A stretch of 64,000 nucleotides of DNA, taken from NCBI RefSeq assembly GCF_964204865.1, contig NC_135263.1, positions 10,151,426 through 10,215,425 on the forward strand. Direction: 5' to 3'. Both the position numbers and the translations under genes were made by a program. Each line of letters starts with the position of its first letter. The first letter of the stretch is position 1. The notes under the pieces are model-generated. The model was not told where the DNA came from. It searched no databases and saw only the letters and a list, made by a program, of their open reading frames with translations. This DNA comes from Styela clava. Taxonomy: Eukaryota > Chordata > Ascidiacea > Stolidobranchia > Styelidae. Below, one piece after another: positions 37,368 to 47,800 of this stretch.

Positions 37368-38174
37368 TTAGGCATCCTCTAATTTTGGATGCGCAATATT
37401 AACACTACCAGAAAATGCTGTTTGTGGCTCATTAGAGTCTGATGGTTCCCTTAATATTTTCTTATGTTTTATTAATTCTGTTCCCTCCCAATTGTCAATA
37501 TCTGTCCTGTTACGAGAGATTTTAAAAGCCACAAAAAATCTAAAAGAAAGTAACCCCAAAATACATATAACAAACACTTTCATAAGAACATCTGGGTTTT
37601 GATTAGAGTTTAAATTAACTTTTCCAGCACCGTGACCTTGTTGTCTATAATAATGAAACCAATAATTAGTTAGTCTGTCACGAGAATGCTCATTGTAGTT
37701 CGTTTCATGCCTCCATTCATTTCGCTGTGTTCTAGTATAACGATCATAAGGGTCTCGATAGGGAGGTCTTTGATAATATTCCCAATGCTGATGTCTATTC
37801 ACATAAGGGTTGTTTCGATATGCAGATGACCAGGCTTCACGTTCATGTGCTGTGTCGAAAGAGCGACGCCTACCTAGTTTATCATCATACTCTTTTCTTG
37901 TGACTGTATTACTTAATACAGTATAGGCATCACTTATCTTCAAGAATTGTTGAGCTTTAACTTTATTGTTTGAATGCTTATCTGGATGATATTCCTTGCA
38001 TAGTTTGAAGTAAGCTTGCTTGACTTCGCTTTGTGTAGCTGTTTGTTTTATTCCCAAAATTTGATAATGATTTTGACTCAATAAACTAGAATAATGAAAC
38101 ATGGCATAGTTTGCTTGACAGCATTGTGATGTTCTTAACAATTTAGCTTTCCATTTACTAAGTTTGAATATCAT
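37368..38174 (-). CDS. DNAJC4-like J-domain membrane protein 2, 268 aa, single exon
   Basis: A second J-protein of the same plan. The J domain spans about residues 34-100 with HYQILGIKQTATQSEVKQAY, the HPD signature in KEYHPDKHS, and FLKISDAYTVLSN. A tyrosine- and arginine-rich linker follows (RQHWEYYQ, RDPYDRYTR), then a hydrophobic segment near 196-216 (VLMKVFVICILGLLSFRFFV) as a single membrane helix and a polar tail. It differs strongly from its neighbour outside the J domain, so the duplication is old. The start is chosen as the ATG at 38174 because TTTACAG, a good splice acceptor, abuts it directly: either a 5'-UTR intron or a spliced-leader acceptor. There are no coding introns. Confidence 0.87.
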   Translation of the reverse strand: MIFKLSKWKAKLLRTSQCCQANYAMFHYSSLLSQNHYQILGIKQTATQSEVKQAYFKLCKEYHPDKHSNNKVKAQQFLKISDAYTVLSNTVTRKEYDDKLGRRRSFDTAHEREAWSSAYRNNPYVNRHQHWEYYQRPPYRDPYDRYTRTQRNEWRHETNYNEHSRDRLTNYWFHYYRQQGHGAGKVNLNSNQNPDVLMKVFVICILGLLSFRFFVAFKISRNRTDIDNWEGTELIKHKKILREPSDSNEPQTAFSGSVNIAHPKLEDA

Positions 38175-39509
38175 CTGTAAACATACAATATAATAAACAT
38201 TACTAACAAGTTTTGATCATTCGTTCATTTGATCATTGCAGCATTGTGATGTAATATTTGTCGTTTGACTGATTTAACTTCAAATTGCACGCTACCATTT
38301 TCATGCTAAAACATAATTTGTATTAATCATTGATAAAAACTTCCTCAACCGCTTAACAATTAAAAAAAAACTGTTTCGCTACAGCTTCTTTTAGTTAAAT
38401 TTGGATCATAATTATTGCTAGCGAGGAGAGCCGCATAAAAACTCTGGCGAGACGCGGTTTGCCCACCATTGCAATAGACCTTATTCAACTAATTTAAAGG
38501 AGAATATTTTTAAACTAATACTTCAATAATAATGTAATATGCCTTCTTGGTTGTGCTGTCAGACTATTCTGGGAAGACAGTAATAATTTTAAATGGTGCT
38601 GCAATCAGCCTCGGCAGCTCGCGTACATGAAAACTGAACGAAATGGATAATCAATGAAATCATTTAGCTCAACTTTTGATTCCTACATTACCGTAAGTAA
38701 GAATACAATTCACAGTATATGTAAAATAAATAAAAGTACAAAATATAGTTCATAGTCCAGTTTACATTCATAATCCAGTTGTTAAATTAGGTTTCATAAT
38801 TTTTCCAGTTTGTTCCATCAGCGATAATTATCCATAAGAATTATGTTATTTTAATAATTACAATCACATAAAACAATAAAAAAGGGGAAAAAACTTATCA
38901 TGAGCATAATTTACTATTTTATATAACGCTTCGCATAAATTTTGTAATTCCTTTCCAAAGGGTTTGTTTACTACTGTGGAGTTTTCTATATTTTTTCTAT
39001 ACATTAGGTTAGGGCCATTTTTATCTGCTTTTCTAAGGAGAGCAATATCAGGTCTTTTAATTTCATATATGATAACATTCTTCATGATCCAAATTGCTGA
39101 ATTGTATATCGCACTATTGATAACAAAAGAATAATTGCATTCAATTTTACAGTAAATATATGGATAAATAAAGGATCATTAAACTTCCATAATATTATTT
39201 ATTAAACACTCATTCGCTAGGTACCATATGCCTGTCAGCCTGTACGGTACCGGTATCAGGATGTATGTACATCGGACATCGCACATGTCAGAATCAAAAA
39301 AGAGTTTGAATAAATAACGGATTGCTAACAAGTAACAAACGATAATGAATAAACGAACATAGAGTTTCATCAGATTCAGAGTCTTGAAACTTTTTATCTT
39401 AAAAAGAATGATCTCGTTTCCGAGGGCTCGCGTGCCAAGTTTGGCACGCGTGCCAGGGTTTGCCCACCCCCAAAGCGTATATATAATAGCCCACCCCTGG
39501 CCTACTGGC
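38175..39509. other. Intergenic with fragments of hAT-like termini
   Basis: No gene is recognised. GGTTTGCCCACC words at about 38458-38470 and 39458-39473, and GCCCACCCCTG at about 39489-39499, look like isolated hAT right termini. Around 39428-39452 is a perfect palindrome-like GCGTGCCAAGTTTGGCACGC. I could not pair these into a complete element. Confidence 0.4.
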
Positions 39510-40160
39510 CTAGTCTATCACACTATCACAGCTATTTCTACACTAATTTTTTTATTACTGCAATTAAACTAAAACTCCTTGGAAGACAGAGTGATCATTG
39601 AATTATCTGTTTATATTTAAGTTTCCGAAACACAAAAAAACTAACGAATAGAGTTCAAAAACCGCGAAAACGAGGTAATGTTTACGACCACGCTTGAAAA
39701 TCTGAGTGAAAAAAGTGTCTGAGCGGATGCGAAAAGGGAGCATTGTTACGTCACTTTTTGCATCTCGCTGATTGGCCAATGTCACGAAGTAAACGAGGAA
39801 GTAGTCGATGCTCGGGGAAAGGTTTCTTCTTCTTCACAGCCTCTCCTTTATGGACCTTTCCCCGAGCATCGACTTCCTTGTTTACTTCGTGACATTGGCC
39901 AATCAGTAAGATGCAAAACGTGACGTAACAATGCCCCATTTTCGTATCCGCTCAGACACTTTTCTCACTCAGACAGATTTTCAAGCGTGGTTGTAAACAT
40001 TACCTCGTTTTTGCGTTTTTGAACTTTATTCGTTAGTTTTCAAATGTGTTTCGGAAACTTGAATATAAATCAGATAATTCAATGATCACTCTGTCTTCCT
40101 AGGAGTTTTGATTCAAATGCAGTAATAAAAATTAGTGTAGAAATAGCTGTGATAGACTAG
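39510..40160. mobile_element. Large foldback element, two arms of about 310 bp
   Basis: The left arm 39510-39822 and right arm 39855-40160 are long, closely matching inverted repeats around a 32-bp loop. Terminal blocks CTAGTCTATCAC and GTGATAGACTAG match, and the arms meet at CGATGCTCGGGGAAAGG. The left arm has an extra ACTATCAC near its end and a few small indels. I see no coding capacity and no certain target duplication. Single-arm copies are present at 148-330 and, more decayed, near 2600-2790. It resembles foldback/MITE elements and could form a very long hairpin. Confidence 0.92.
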
Positions 40161-40171
40161 CGTGAAATTCT

Positions 40172-40350
40172 TTACCGGTACTTTTAAAAAACAGATTGTT
40201 GTATGCGATGAATCATAATGATGGTTTGAAACACATACCCCATTTTACAGGCGCCAACTCGCAAAAGCATTCTTAAAATAGCCCCGAAAATTTTGCAATG
40301 GTAAAGTATAGAGAGAATTTTCTGGGGGTCAAAGGTCGGGGAAAGGTCCA
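40172..40350 (+). repeat. 170-bp dispersed module, copy 2 (outside any recognised hAT)
   Basis: It is the same sequence as 4831-5000, starting TTACCGGTACTTTTAAAA and ending GGTCGGGGAAAGGTCCAT. It begins 12 bp after the foldback ends. No terminal inverted repeats surround it here, which helps define the limits of the module itself. Confidence 0.85.
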
Positions 40351-40529
40351 TGGCCCCTTCCTCTAATTTTTCCCAATGGGCTTATCAAAGCCGTACCAAC
40401 CGCACTGGTTCCGAGTGGAATAGAGACTACATTTTGAACAATCGGTTCAAATCAACATGAAAGTAAAAGTCGACTTTCATGATACCAATCCGTACAAGCC
40501 AATTTTTTCTTAAATATTAATCATATTAA

Positions 40530-41100
40530 TATTAATCAGCTAGCTAAAAAGTTATCACAAACCGTTGGTATTTTTTACAAACTGAGACACATTTTGAATT
40601 TTAAAACATCAAAAGCAGTTTACTATAGCTTGTTTCACTCTCGATTACAGTATGGTATTCTTAGTTGGGGATCAGCATATAGGTCTTCATTACAGCCAAT
40701 CCAAGTTCTACAAAATAAAGCACTAAAGTGCATATCATTTGCTGAGAAAAGTCGCACAACCAACCTCCAACTTTATTGTCAGCACGCAATTCTACAGCTG
40801 TCAGAAATGCATACTATGGAAATAGCAAAATTTATGTATCGTCATGAAAATGGTTTTCTTCCCCCTGCTTTTGGTGATTATTTTACAAATTTAAAAGATG
40901 TACATAAATACGGTACTAGATCGAAGAAAACCAGGTCTTATTTCCTACCTCAGGTTTCAACTGATACTGGGAAAAAATCCTTAAAATATAATGTTGTCCA
41001 GGTTTGGGTTATGTCCCATTCGAAATAAAAAATTCCTCTTCATTACTGTTTTCTAAGAAAATGAAAAAGCCCTTTCTCACAAAATACTCAGAGTAATTGC
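40530..41100 (+). pseudogene. 5'-truncated non-LTR retrotransposon, C-terminal reverse-transcriptase end
   Basis: An open stretch reads through AVYYSLFHSRLQYGILSWG and ALKCISFAEKSR, the usual end of a non-LTR (LINE) reverse transcriptase in Jockey/RTE/CR1-like elements. A frameshift near 41000 changes the frame after VVQVW, and the family ending (VPFEIKNSSSLLFSKKMKK) continues in another frame. The 5' part, with the endonuclease and most of the polymerase, is missing, as usual for LINE insertions. The element's 3' UTR may run on to the AATAAA and TC-repeat at about 42414-42432. Confidence 0.85.
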
Positions 41101-41413
41101 CTTCTGACTCATTATTGAGAATATAATAATATAATGATAAGTGAAACATGTTTTATTATTTATGTGCTATATTATTGCTATTGCTATATTATTTATTGAA
41201 CACGTGAGTGTACATAACGATCGTTTTGCGTTTTATGCTGGCACTTCTCTTCTTGTTGTTCCTATTTTAATTCTTCTTGGTATCGTTATAAAAAAAAAAA
41301 CGCTTTTCCCATTGATTACTGGACCATTTGATTTGAAATTTTCAGTGGTTGAAGATGGAATTTTATCTTAGAAGGGTATTACTTTTATTTATTTCAAATA
41401 TTTCGGTGAGCTG

Positions 41414-42016
41414 CATGGGATTCGTTTTTTTGAGTGCGAAATTTGCCACTAGGTGGTGCTACGTGTCCATATATTTAAGCGTAGCTCTCTTGTTTATTTA
41501 TGTAATGTAATATAGTTCTAGTTCAGTTCAATGATTGAATCTGTGATATTCTTATCGCTATGCATGGGATTCGTTTTTTATTTTTTGAGTGCGAAATTTG
41601 CCACTAAGTGGTGCTACGTGTCCATATATTTGAGCGTAGCTCTCTTGTTTATTTATGTAATATAGTTCAGTTCAATGATTGAATCTGTGATATTCTTATC
41701 GCCATGCATGGGATTCGTTTTTTATTTTTTGAGTGCGAAATTTGCCACTAAGTGGCGCTACGTGTCCATATATTTGAGCGTAGCTCTCTTGTTTATTTAT
41801 GTAATTTAATATAGTTCTAGTTTAGTTCAATGATTGAATCTGTGATATTCTTATCGCCATGCATGGGATTCGTTTTTTATTTTTTGTGTGCGAAATTTGC
41901 CCCTAAGTGGCGCTACGTGTCCATATATTTGAGCGTAGCTTTCTTGTTTATTTATGTAATGTAATATAGTTCTAGTTTAGTTCAATGATTGAATCTGTGA
42001 TATTCTTATCGTCATA
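41414..42016 (+). repeat. Four tandem units of about 150 bp
   Basis: The units start at 41414, 41563, 41707 and 41862 with CATGGGATTCGTTTTTT and are 144-155 bp long. Each contains GCGAAATTTGCC-CTA-GTGG-GCTACGTGTCCATATATTT and then GCGTAGCT-TCTTGTTTATTTATGTAAT. The copies differ by a few substitutions and a 12-bp indel. They lie between the LINE coding remnant and a LINE-like 3' tail, so they may be part of that element's 3' UTR. A lone partial copy is at about 16170-16210. Confidence 0.92.
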
Positions 42017-42413
42017 TTGATTATTCATTTTTATATATCGAGACAGGTTTCTCTGGAAGTGAATAGTATTGTGCCAGATCACAGTGTAGTATAATTTTAC
42101 ACATGTCCTCTGAACTACATAATAAACATGATTATATATTGTCGAATCATAGAAAAAAATTATTAGTCGACTCGTTTTTCTGTCTTTTTATATATTTTTA
42201 AATTTTATACTGTCACAATCCGATGAATCCATTATTAAAGCTAAATCACAGTGAACAAAATGGTCGGGAGCCTCGGTGACCTGCTAAGGTCTTGCATACT
42301 GACCGACACAACTCAATGTTCAAATTATTCACTGCACTGTATTTCGATAAAAATCTGTAATATTGTCTGTTCCTTTTTTTTATTTGAAACATTGTTTTGT
42401 GGAAATAAAATCT

Positions 42414-42432
42414 CTCTCTCTCTTAAAAGCCA
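42414..42432 (+). repeat. AATAAA followed by a TC microsatellite, likely LINE 3' end
   Basis: AATAAAATCTCTCTCTCTCTT looks like a poly(A) signal joined to a simple-repeat tail, a common 3' end of LINEs. It would close the truncated LINE that begins near 40530, about 1.9 kb in all. Confidence 0.5.
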
Positions 42433-42583
42433 TAATATTTGGTTTACCACATTTTCGTCTTGTGTGCACTTATATTGTTATTATAATCAAAATTATATAT
42501 AAGACTGACTGTTCGACAGCGTTAATGTGAAGTTTAAACCAATATATTTTTGGCGACAGATATCTTATTTAAGGTTCGCACAT

Positions 42584-43407
42584 CGTCACGCTAATAACCG
42601 AATTGCGTAAGTCTTTCTTGGCGAGTTTTTTTTTTATTAAATAGGTATTTATGTCATGCTGCGCACCTGTCTGTTAACTCAGATTTTATTTTAGAAATTC
42701 CGAAACCAATAAAAATTGAGATTAGTATGACATGCACATTTGTGCAATTGTTTCGTCATAATGAATTATCATTGTTACCAAAGGGCTATTGTGACGTCAC
42801 AAAAGCAAAATAACCTCGGCGAAGTATTTTCTAGTTTTTGCATCTCGGATTCTAGCTTAACGCGTATTAATTTGAATTTATACTACAGTATAGGAAGGCG
42901 TACACTTGTGATATTCACTGTCCGAGTCCAATTCACCTGTGTTGGCTTTTATATTGGGTGCATTGCTGTTTTATACTTAATATTTAATCTTAGTCTTATT
43001 TCAGTGGGTGTGCAGAACGTGTTATATTGATGAAATATATATTTTTAAACATAAAAAATAAGTTTAATTGAAACTGATTAGCTATTTTGAGAATTAGACA
43101 TTGTAGATACTGAGAATTACATTCGTTTTTGGAATGCTTAGTTTCAGGACTGGTGCATAGTAAAGTTGCAAAATTGCGTATGTCCCCAAGTCATAGACAC
43201 ATTTCTGCCTAAGTCACAGTGCGCCATTATGACGTCACTTAACTGCGTCATACAAATCAACTAAAATCTGGCTACGATAAAAAAATTGAACCATGGCATA
43301 TTTTTGACTCTCAATGGCATAACAATATCATTAGAAAGGTTTTTACGTTTTTTCTCAAAACTGCTAAAAATGACTTAGGCAATTCGGTTATTAACGTGAC
43401 GATAGGT
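42584..43407. mobile_element. TIR-bounded non-coding element, about 820 bp
   Basis: About 45 bp at the left (ATCGTCACGCTAATAACCG, AATTGCGTAAGTC) recur inverted at the right end near 43355-43407 (GACTTAGGCAATTCGG, TTATTAACGTGACGAT). There is no transposase frame inside and I found no clear target duplication, so the superfamily is not assigned. The exact outer borders are uncertain by some bases. Confidence 0.65.
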
Positions 43408-44060
43408 TTGATGTTTACACGCATCATGAAATTCGCTGGCAAACTGTAGAGTAGGAAGAAAGACAAGCGTATTAGAAAGATATCAATGAGATACAGAAGC
43501 TTTCCGTTTCCGGACAAATGCATAATGATTTCTTTTAGCTTTACAGGCGCGCCCAAGCGCTAGACTTTGAATGTGCTATAGTTCAATAAGTATGAGGCAG
43601 GAGGTGGTAGACATAAGCCTGTGTAGGCAAGAAAAAGTGGAAAAGCATACGGTACAATTTCGACATCAGGTTTTACGTAGAATGTGGTCACAAAAGCATG
43701 ACCTTGAATTTGTTGTAATTTTCAGTCAAATGACGCTTTGTTGTTAGGCAGATTGGCCTTTCTTTCTATAATATGAACAGAGCCCACTCCCGACATAGGA
43801 TTAGCTAGCCAGATGGTAGGTTGCAGCGACGAGAAGTTACGCGAACCACACATCGATATTGATAGGTTTGAAATTTTTCAATATTGCTGGTTGCCGTAAC
43901 CTATTACTCCTATTACTACTACTGCTCCATTATCCACATTCATTAATAGAAAACGATCAGTTGGCTACCTATTCCACGCCGATTGTCGCCTCATGCTATG
44001 AGACAATCAGTATTCCGTATATCGGGTAGCGGTATTCACTGTAAACGCCATTTCTGCAAC
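43408..44060. other. Intergenic, nothing recognised
   Basis: No coding signal, RNA gene or repeat that I could recognise. The 8-bp duplication of the next hAT element ends this stretch. Confidence 0.45.
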
Positions 44061-44429
44061 CAGGGGCGGCGGCCTAAAGGAAGGGGCCATGGAGGCTGCA
44101 GCCCTTTGTAGGGGGCAGCAGATCTAAGCTGTAGAGATCGCGTTATTGAACATGTTTTTTATTATTATTTCAATTTGAGCTGACATTACGTGTATAATCT
44201 TTTGTGACTGATTTTGAAGCAATGGCTGACGCATTTCCCGTCTATGTGCTCGTCTGGTCATTGCGTGATTTACTTAGCGCAATAATACAAACATTTCACT
44301 CTAACTTGGCCTTCTCATGGATAACCACATCTATGATTTGTTCATCACCGAATTTTTTTGAGGTTAGGTAAAAGGGGCATCATTATCAGAAACTCGCTCT
44401 CGGAAGCAGAAAAGTTTGGCACGCCCCTG
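44061..44429. mobile_element. hAT-type MITE, 369 bp
   Basis: The left end CAGGGGCGGCGGCC and the inverted right end CAGGGGCGTGCC share CAGGGGCG and a GCC block. It is flanked by TCTGCAAC (44053-44060) and CCTGCAAC (44430-44437), an 8-bp duplication with one difference. It has no coding capacity. Confidence 0.8.
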
Positions 44430-44845
44430 CCTGCAACATATATCTAAATGGTGATTATTTCGTCTAAATTAAAACATACACTCTAGATTTGTGTTTTTTT
44501 TTTTAAATCGTCTTACACAAGAGAACTTTTATTTATATTTATTATCGAAAATAAGGCAATAATTCAAACTTTGCCGAGCTGCGCAAGTTCGACCCTTTTT
44601 ATTTTTCGGCACCCTGAAGTGAACTTTAAATGACAAAAGTCTATTGCGGTTAGTTAGAACATAGAACACAGATTACCTATATAGACTTGAGAAATTCAGA
44701 GGTATTGGTCGCTTGTTAGTACATTAAGAATTTGTAGTTGACATGATCGCCTGCTGACGTGACTTTTTATAACGCAAGATTAAAACTAGTATATATTGTA
44801 TTTAAATTGAATTATTTTTGAATCTTGGGTGTATGAAGCAAAGCT
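44430..44845. promoter_or_regulatory. Upstream region of ENPP6-like
   Basis: 416 bp of AT-rich sequence between the hAT MITE and the start codon. It should include the promoter and 5' UTR. No distinct core promoter element can be singled out. Confidence 0.35.
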
Positions 44846-47800
44846 ATGTCTATAATGAGGTATTTATTAATTGGAGCGGTATTATGCACATGTGCAGGAA
44901 GCATGCCAAGTCTTGAAGACCACCATAAACTTCTTCTTCTTTCAATAGATGGAGTGAGGTATGTTAGGGGTGGGTATTAATATTACAGTTCAAAAACCAA
45001 TGTAATATGACGGGCGTGTTTTACTTGCTCTTGCCAAGCCAATACCGGAAGACGCTTGGGGAATTCAACTTGCATGCTATATCCGTTACGTTACAAGCCT
45101 CTTTTGGGTTAGATCAATCCATTGTGAGCGTTAGAGCAATCTTAAGCTGCACTAGTAGGAATATGAAACTAATTAAACCTCAAAACAAATTCAAATTCCT
45201 AAATGATGCATAACACTCTTTTCGGACTACTACACAAAAACTTGAAGGTATTTTTGACGTTATTAAAATGTTAAGCAGCGTCTGAACGTGCCACAATTAC
45301 TACCCGGCGGCCATTAGAAAATCTGTAGTCTAAATTCCTAAAACGAACGAGCGCAGTGGGCTTGCTTTTGTGATACGCATTATGCCTTTGCGATGATCTG
45401 ATACAATGCTTGAACTAGGTATCTTGTTAATGACGTTTCAAACTTATTATCTGCAGGTGGGATCAAACAGACGATATGAAAGGCTTTCGATATATTCAAG
45501 AAAATGGTGTTCGAGCGGAGTACATGATACCGGCTTTTCCTTCACACACCTCTCCTTGTCACATGTCGATAGCAACTGGTAATCTAATACTATAAAAGCA
45601 GTAAGAATTATTTACTTGGCCGAATTATCGAAGCGATGAAAATGTTATTTTAATCAGAGTCTTAAACTCAACGGTCTCGAATGAGTTGTAACCTAAAATC
45701 ATTGCAGGATTGCATACTGAATCTCATGGTGTCGTTCATAACGGCTATTATGATCTGAAAAACAACAGGACAGGACAAACTGGATTCCATGGAGCCCTTT
45801 TCATAAGCGAATGGTTCGATAATGGGCAGGAACCAATTTGGATTACTGCATCTTCCCAAGTAAGAATAAACCGATTCCAGTGAGTTTTACTTCCATTGTG
45901 TTGATGATATTAGGTGAAGGATAAAAAAGGCAGTGCGTAGGGCATAAGATGTATTTTGAGCGTTTTAAATTAGTACTCCTTCTGTGTTTGGTTTTGGGCC
46001 CGCGAGCTTACTTTGAACAAAGTTATAGATAGGAAAATTCTGAAAAAACGGTCCCAAAGCTCCCAACGCCTTTTTTTTTGTAAATAATCTTGTTAAAGTT
46101 TTTCTACACATTTGACTATTGTCGGTCATTTGAAAACGCACAACGTCTCTTCGCCTTTATAAGTTTGTTCGTTTTTTTTTAATAAGCAATAAAATTGAAT
46201 AACAATTAACCAATGCAAAAATTCAAAGGGACTTAAGAGTGGAGGATACCTATATCCAGGTAGTAATTGTACGTACAAAGGGCGGGTGCCAACAAGATCA
46301 ATTTTAGATGCGTATCCAACGATTCCGACAGAAAATGACTGGCGAAAGAGAATAGATGACGTCATATCATGGTTCAATGACGATGACTTCGACTTCATTG
46401 CATTATATTTAGAAGGGGTAAATATATAGTTGTTATATTAATAAAGAACTCACAAGTTTATGATTCACCATTTTCATTCGTTCATCGATGTACCTTACCG
46501 TACGATTATCGTTTGTTTTACTTCTTCGTCCAGCCTCTACTGAAAATTGACACTTGATATACAAGCTGTATATACATATACATTTCGAACATTTTAACCA
46601 AGGAATTTACACATATATATATAATAACACTGTTTTTAGTTGGATGAAATAAGTCACGAATTTGGACCAAATTCGAAAGAAGTTTATCATGAGAAGCAAG
46701 TGGTCGATCGATTTTTACAATATATGTTCAAACAAGTGAAGCTTGCTGGCCTCGAAGACGATCTAAATATAATCATTGTGAGGTAATAACACTGACCTGT
46801 TCTATGCAATTCGTCGCGATACCTCAGTGGCCGTATATGTGCACTGATCAGCTTCCCGATCTATACCAATCAGTAGCTCCGCACATCAACGTCACTTGGT
46901 TTGTCGTTTCAGGTTTTCAAGTAAAATATACCATATACATTATATTTGGTACTCCATTAGTATGCGAACCAAGATGGCGGACACCGGAACGTAGTATGTG
47001 TACCAGGTTAGGGTTAGACCATAATTTCAGGTACAAATACTACGGGAGTCACTTGGCTAGTCCCCAAACTTGTAATAGAACTGAAATAATAAAAATTGGA
47101 ACAAAATTATGGCCTAACCCTAACCTGGTACACATACTAGGTTCCGGTGTCCGTCATCTTGGTTCACATACCACAGGAGTACAATACATTTTTGTGATTT
47201 CGAGGCATTTTACTAGTTTATTAGTGAAGTTCATCAGGCGATTTTTTAATCTCACGCACATCTTCCGTGATACTTATAAAAGTTCTGTTCTGTTCAGCGA
47301 TCATGGTCAGTTGGACGTCGAAGTGAGCTACGTTGACGAAAAAGGAATCAATCTTACCAGATATATCGATCCAAATTGGATAACCTTCGTATTCAGTTAT
47401 GGACCTCTTGGACTTATAGAGCCAGTTCCTGAGTTTAAAACTAGGGTCTACGAAACTCTTAAAAGTGAGATTATAGTTCGATCAAGAGTGACTTCGACCA
47501 GTTATCGCTAACTGTGCTGTAGAACGAACATATTTCTGATATTAAATTTTTAACAGCAGAAGTTCGTGACAAAACGTCTTTTTTCGTGGAAATTCAGCAC
47601 CACCATTTTTAGGCTAGTTACATTACATAAATTCAACTACAATGAAAATTCAACATTTTTTACCTGATTTAACTTGCTTTCCTCAACTGTTAAAGGTGCA
47701 CACAGTCACATGGACGTTTATTATAAAGAAGATATACCGGAACGATATCATTATAAAAATCACGAACGAGTGCCGTCTATTGTAGTCGTAGCTCATCCTG

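Noticed and set aside
42740-43030. A 96-codon plus-strand open frame
   Set aside because: It lies wholly inside a TIR-bounded non-coding element and matches no family.
10910-47125. Short TTAGGGTTAG stretches (about 10918, 27090, 47008, 47115), considered as interstitial telomere repeats
   Set aside because: Each is at most two units long and three of them lie inside the GTACCAGGTTAGG repeat family, so they are explained by that element.
46804-47511. A 235-codon open frame on the plus strand
   Set aside because: It combines intron 5 sequence, a foldback repeat and exon 6 of ENPP6-like. The spliced model gives a complete ENPP protein with correct phases, so the long frame is accidental.
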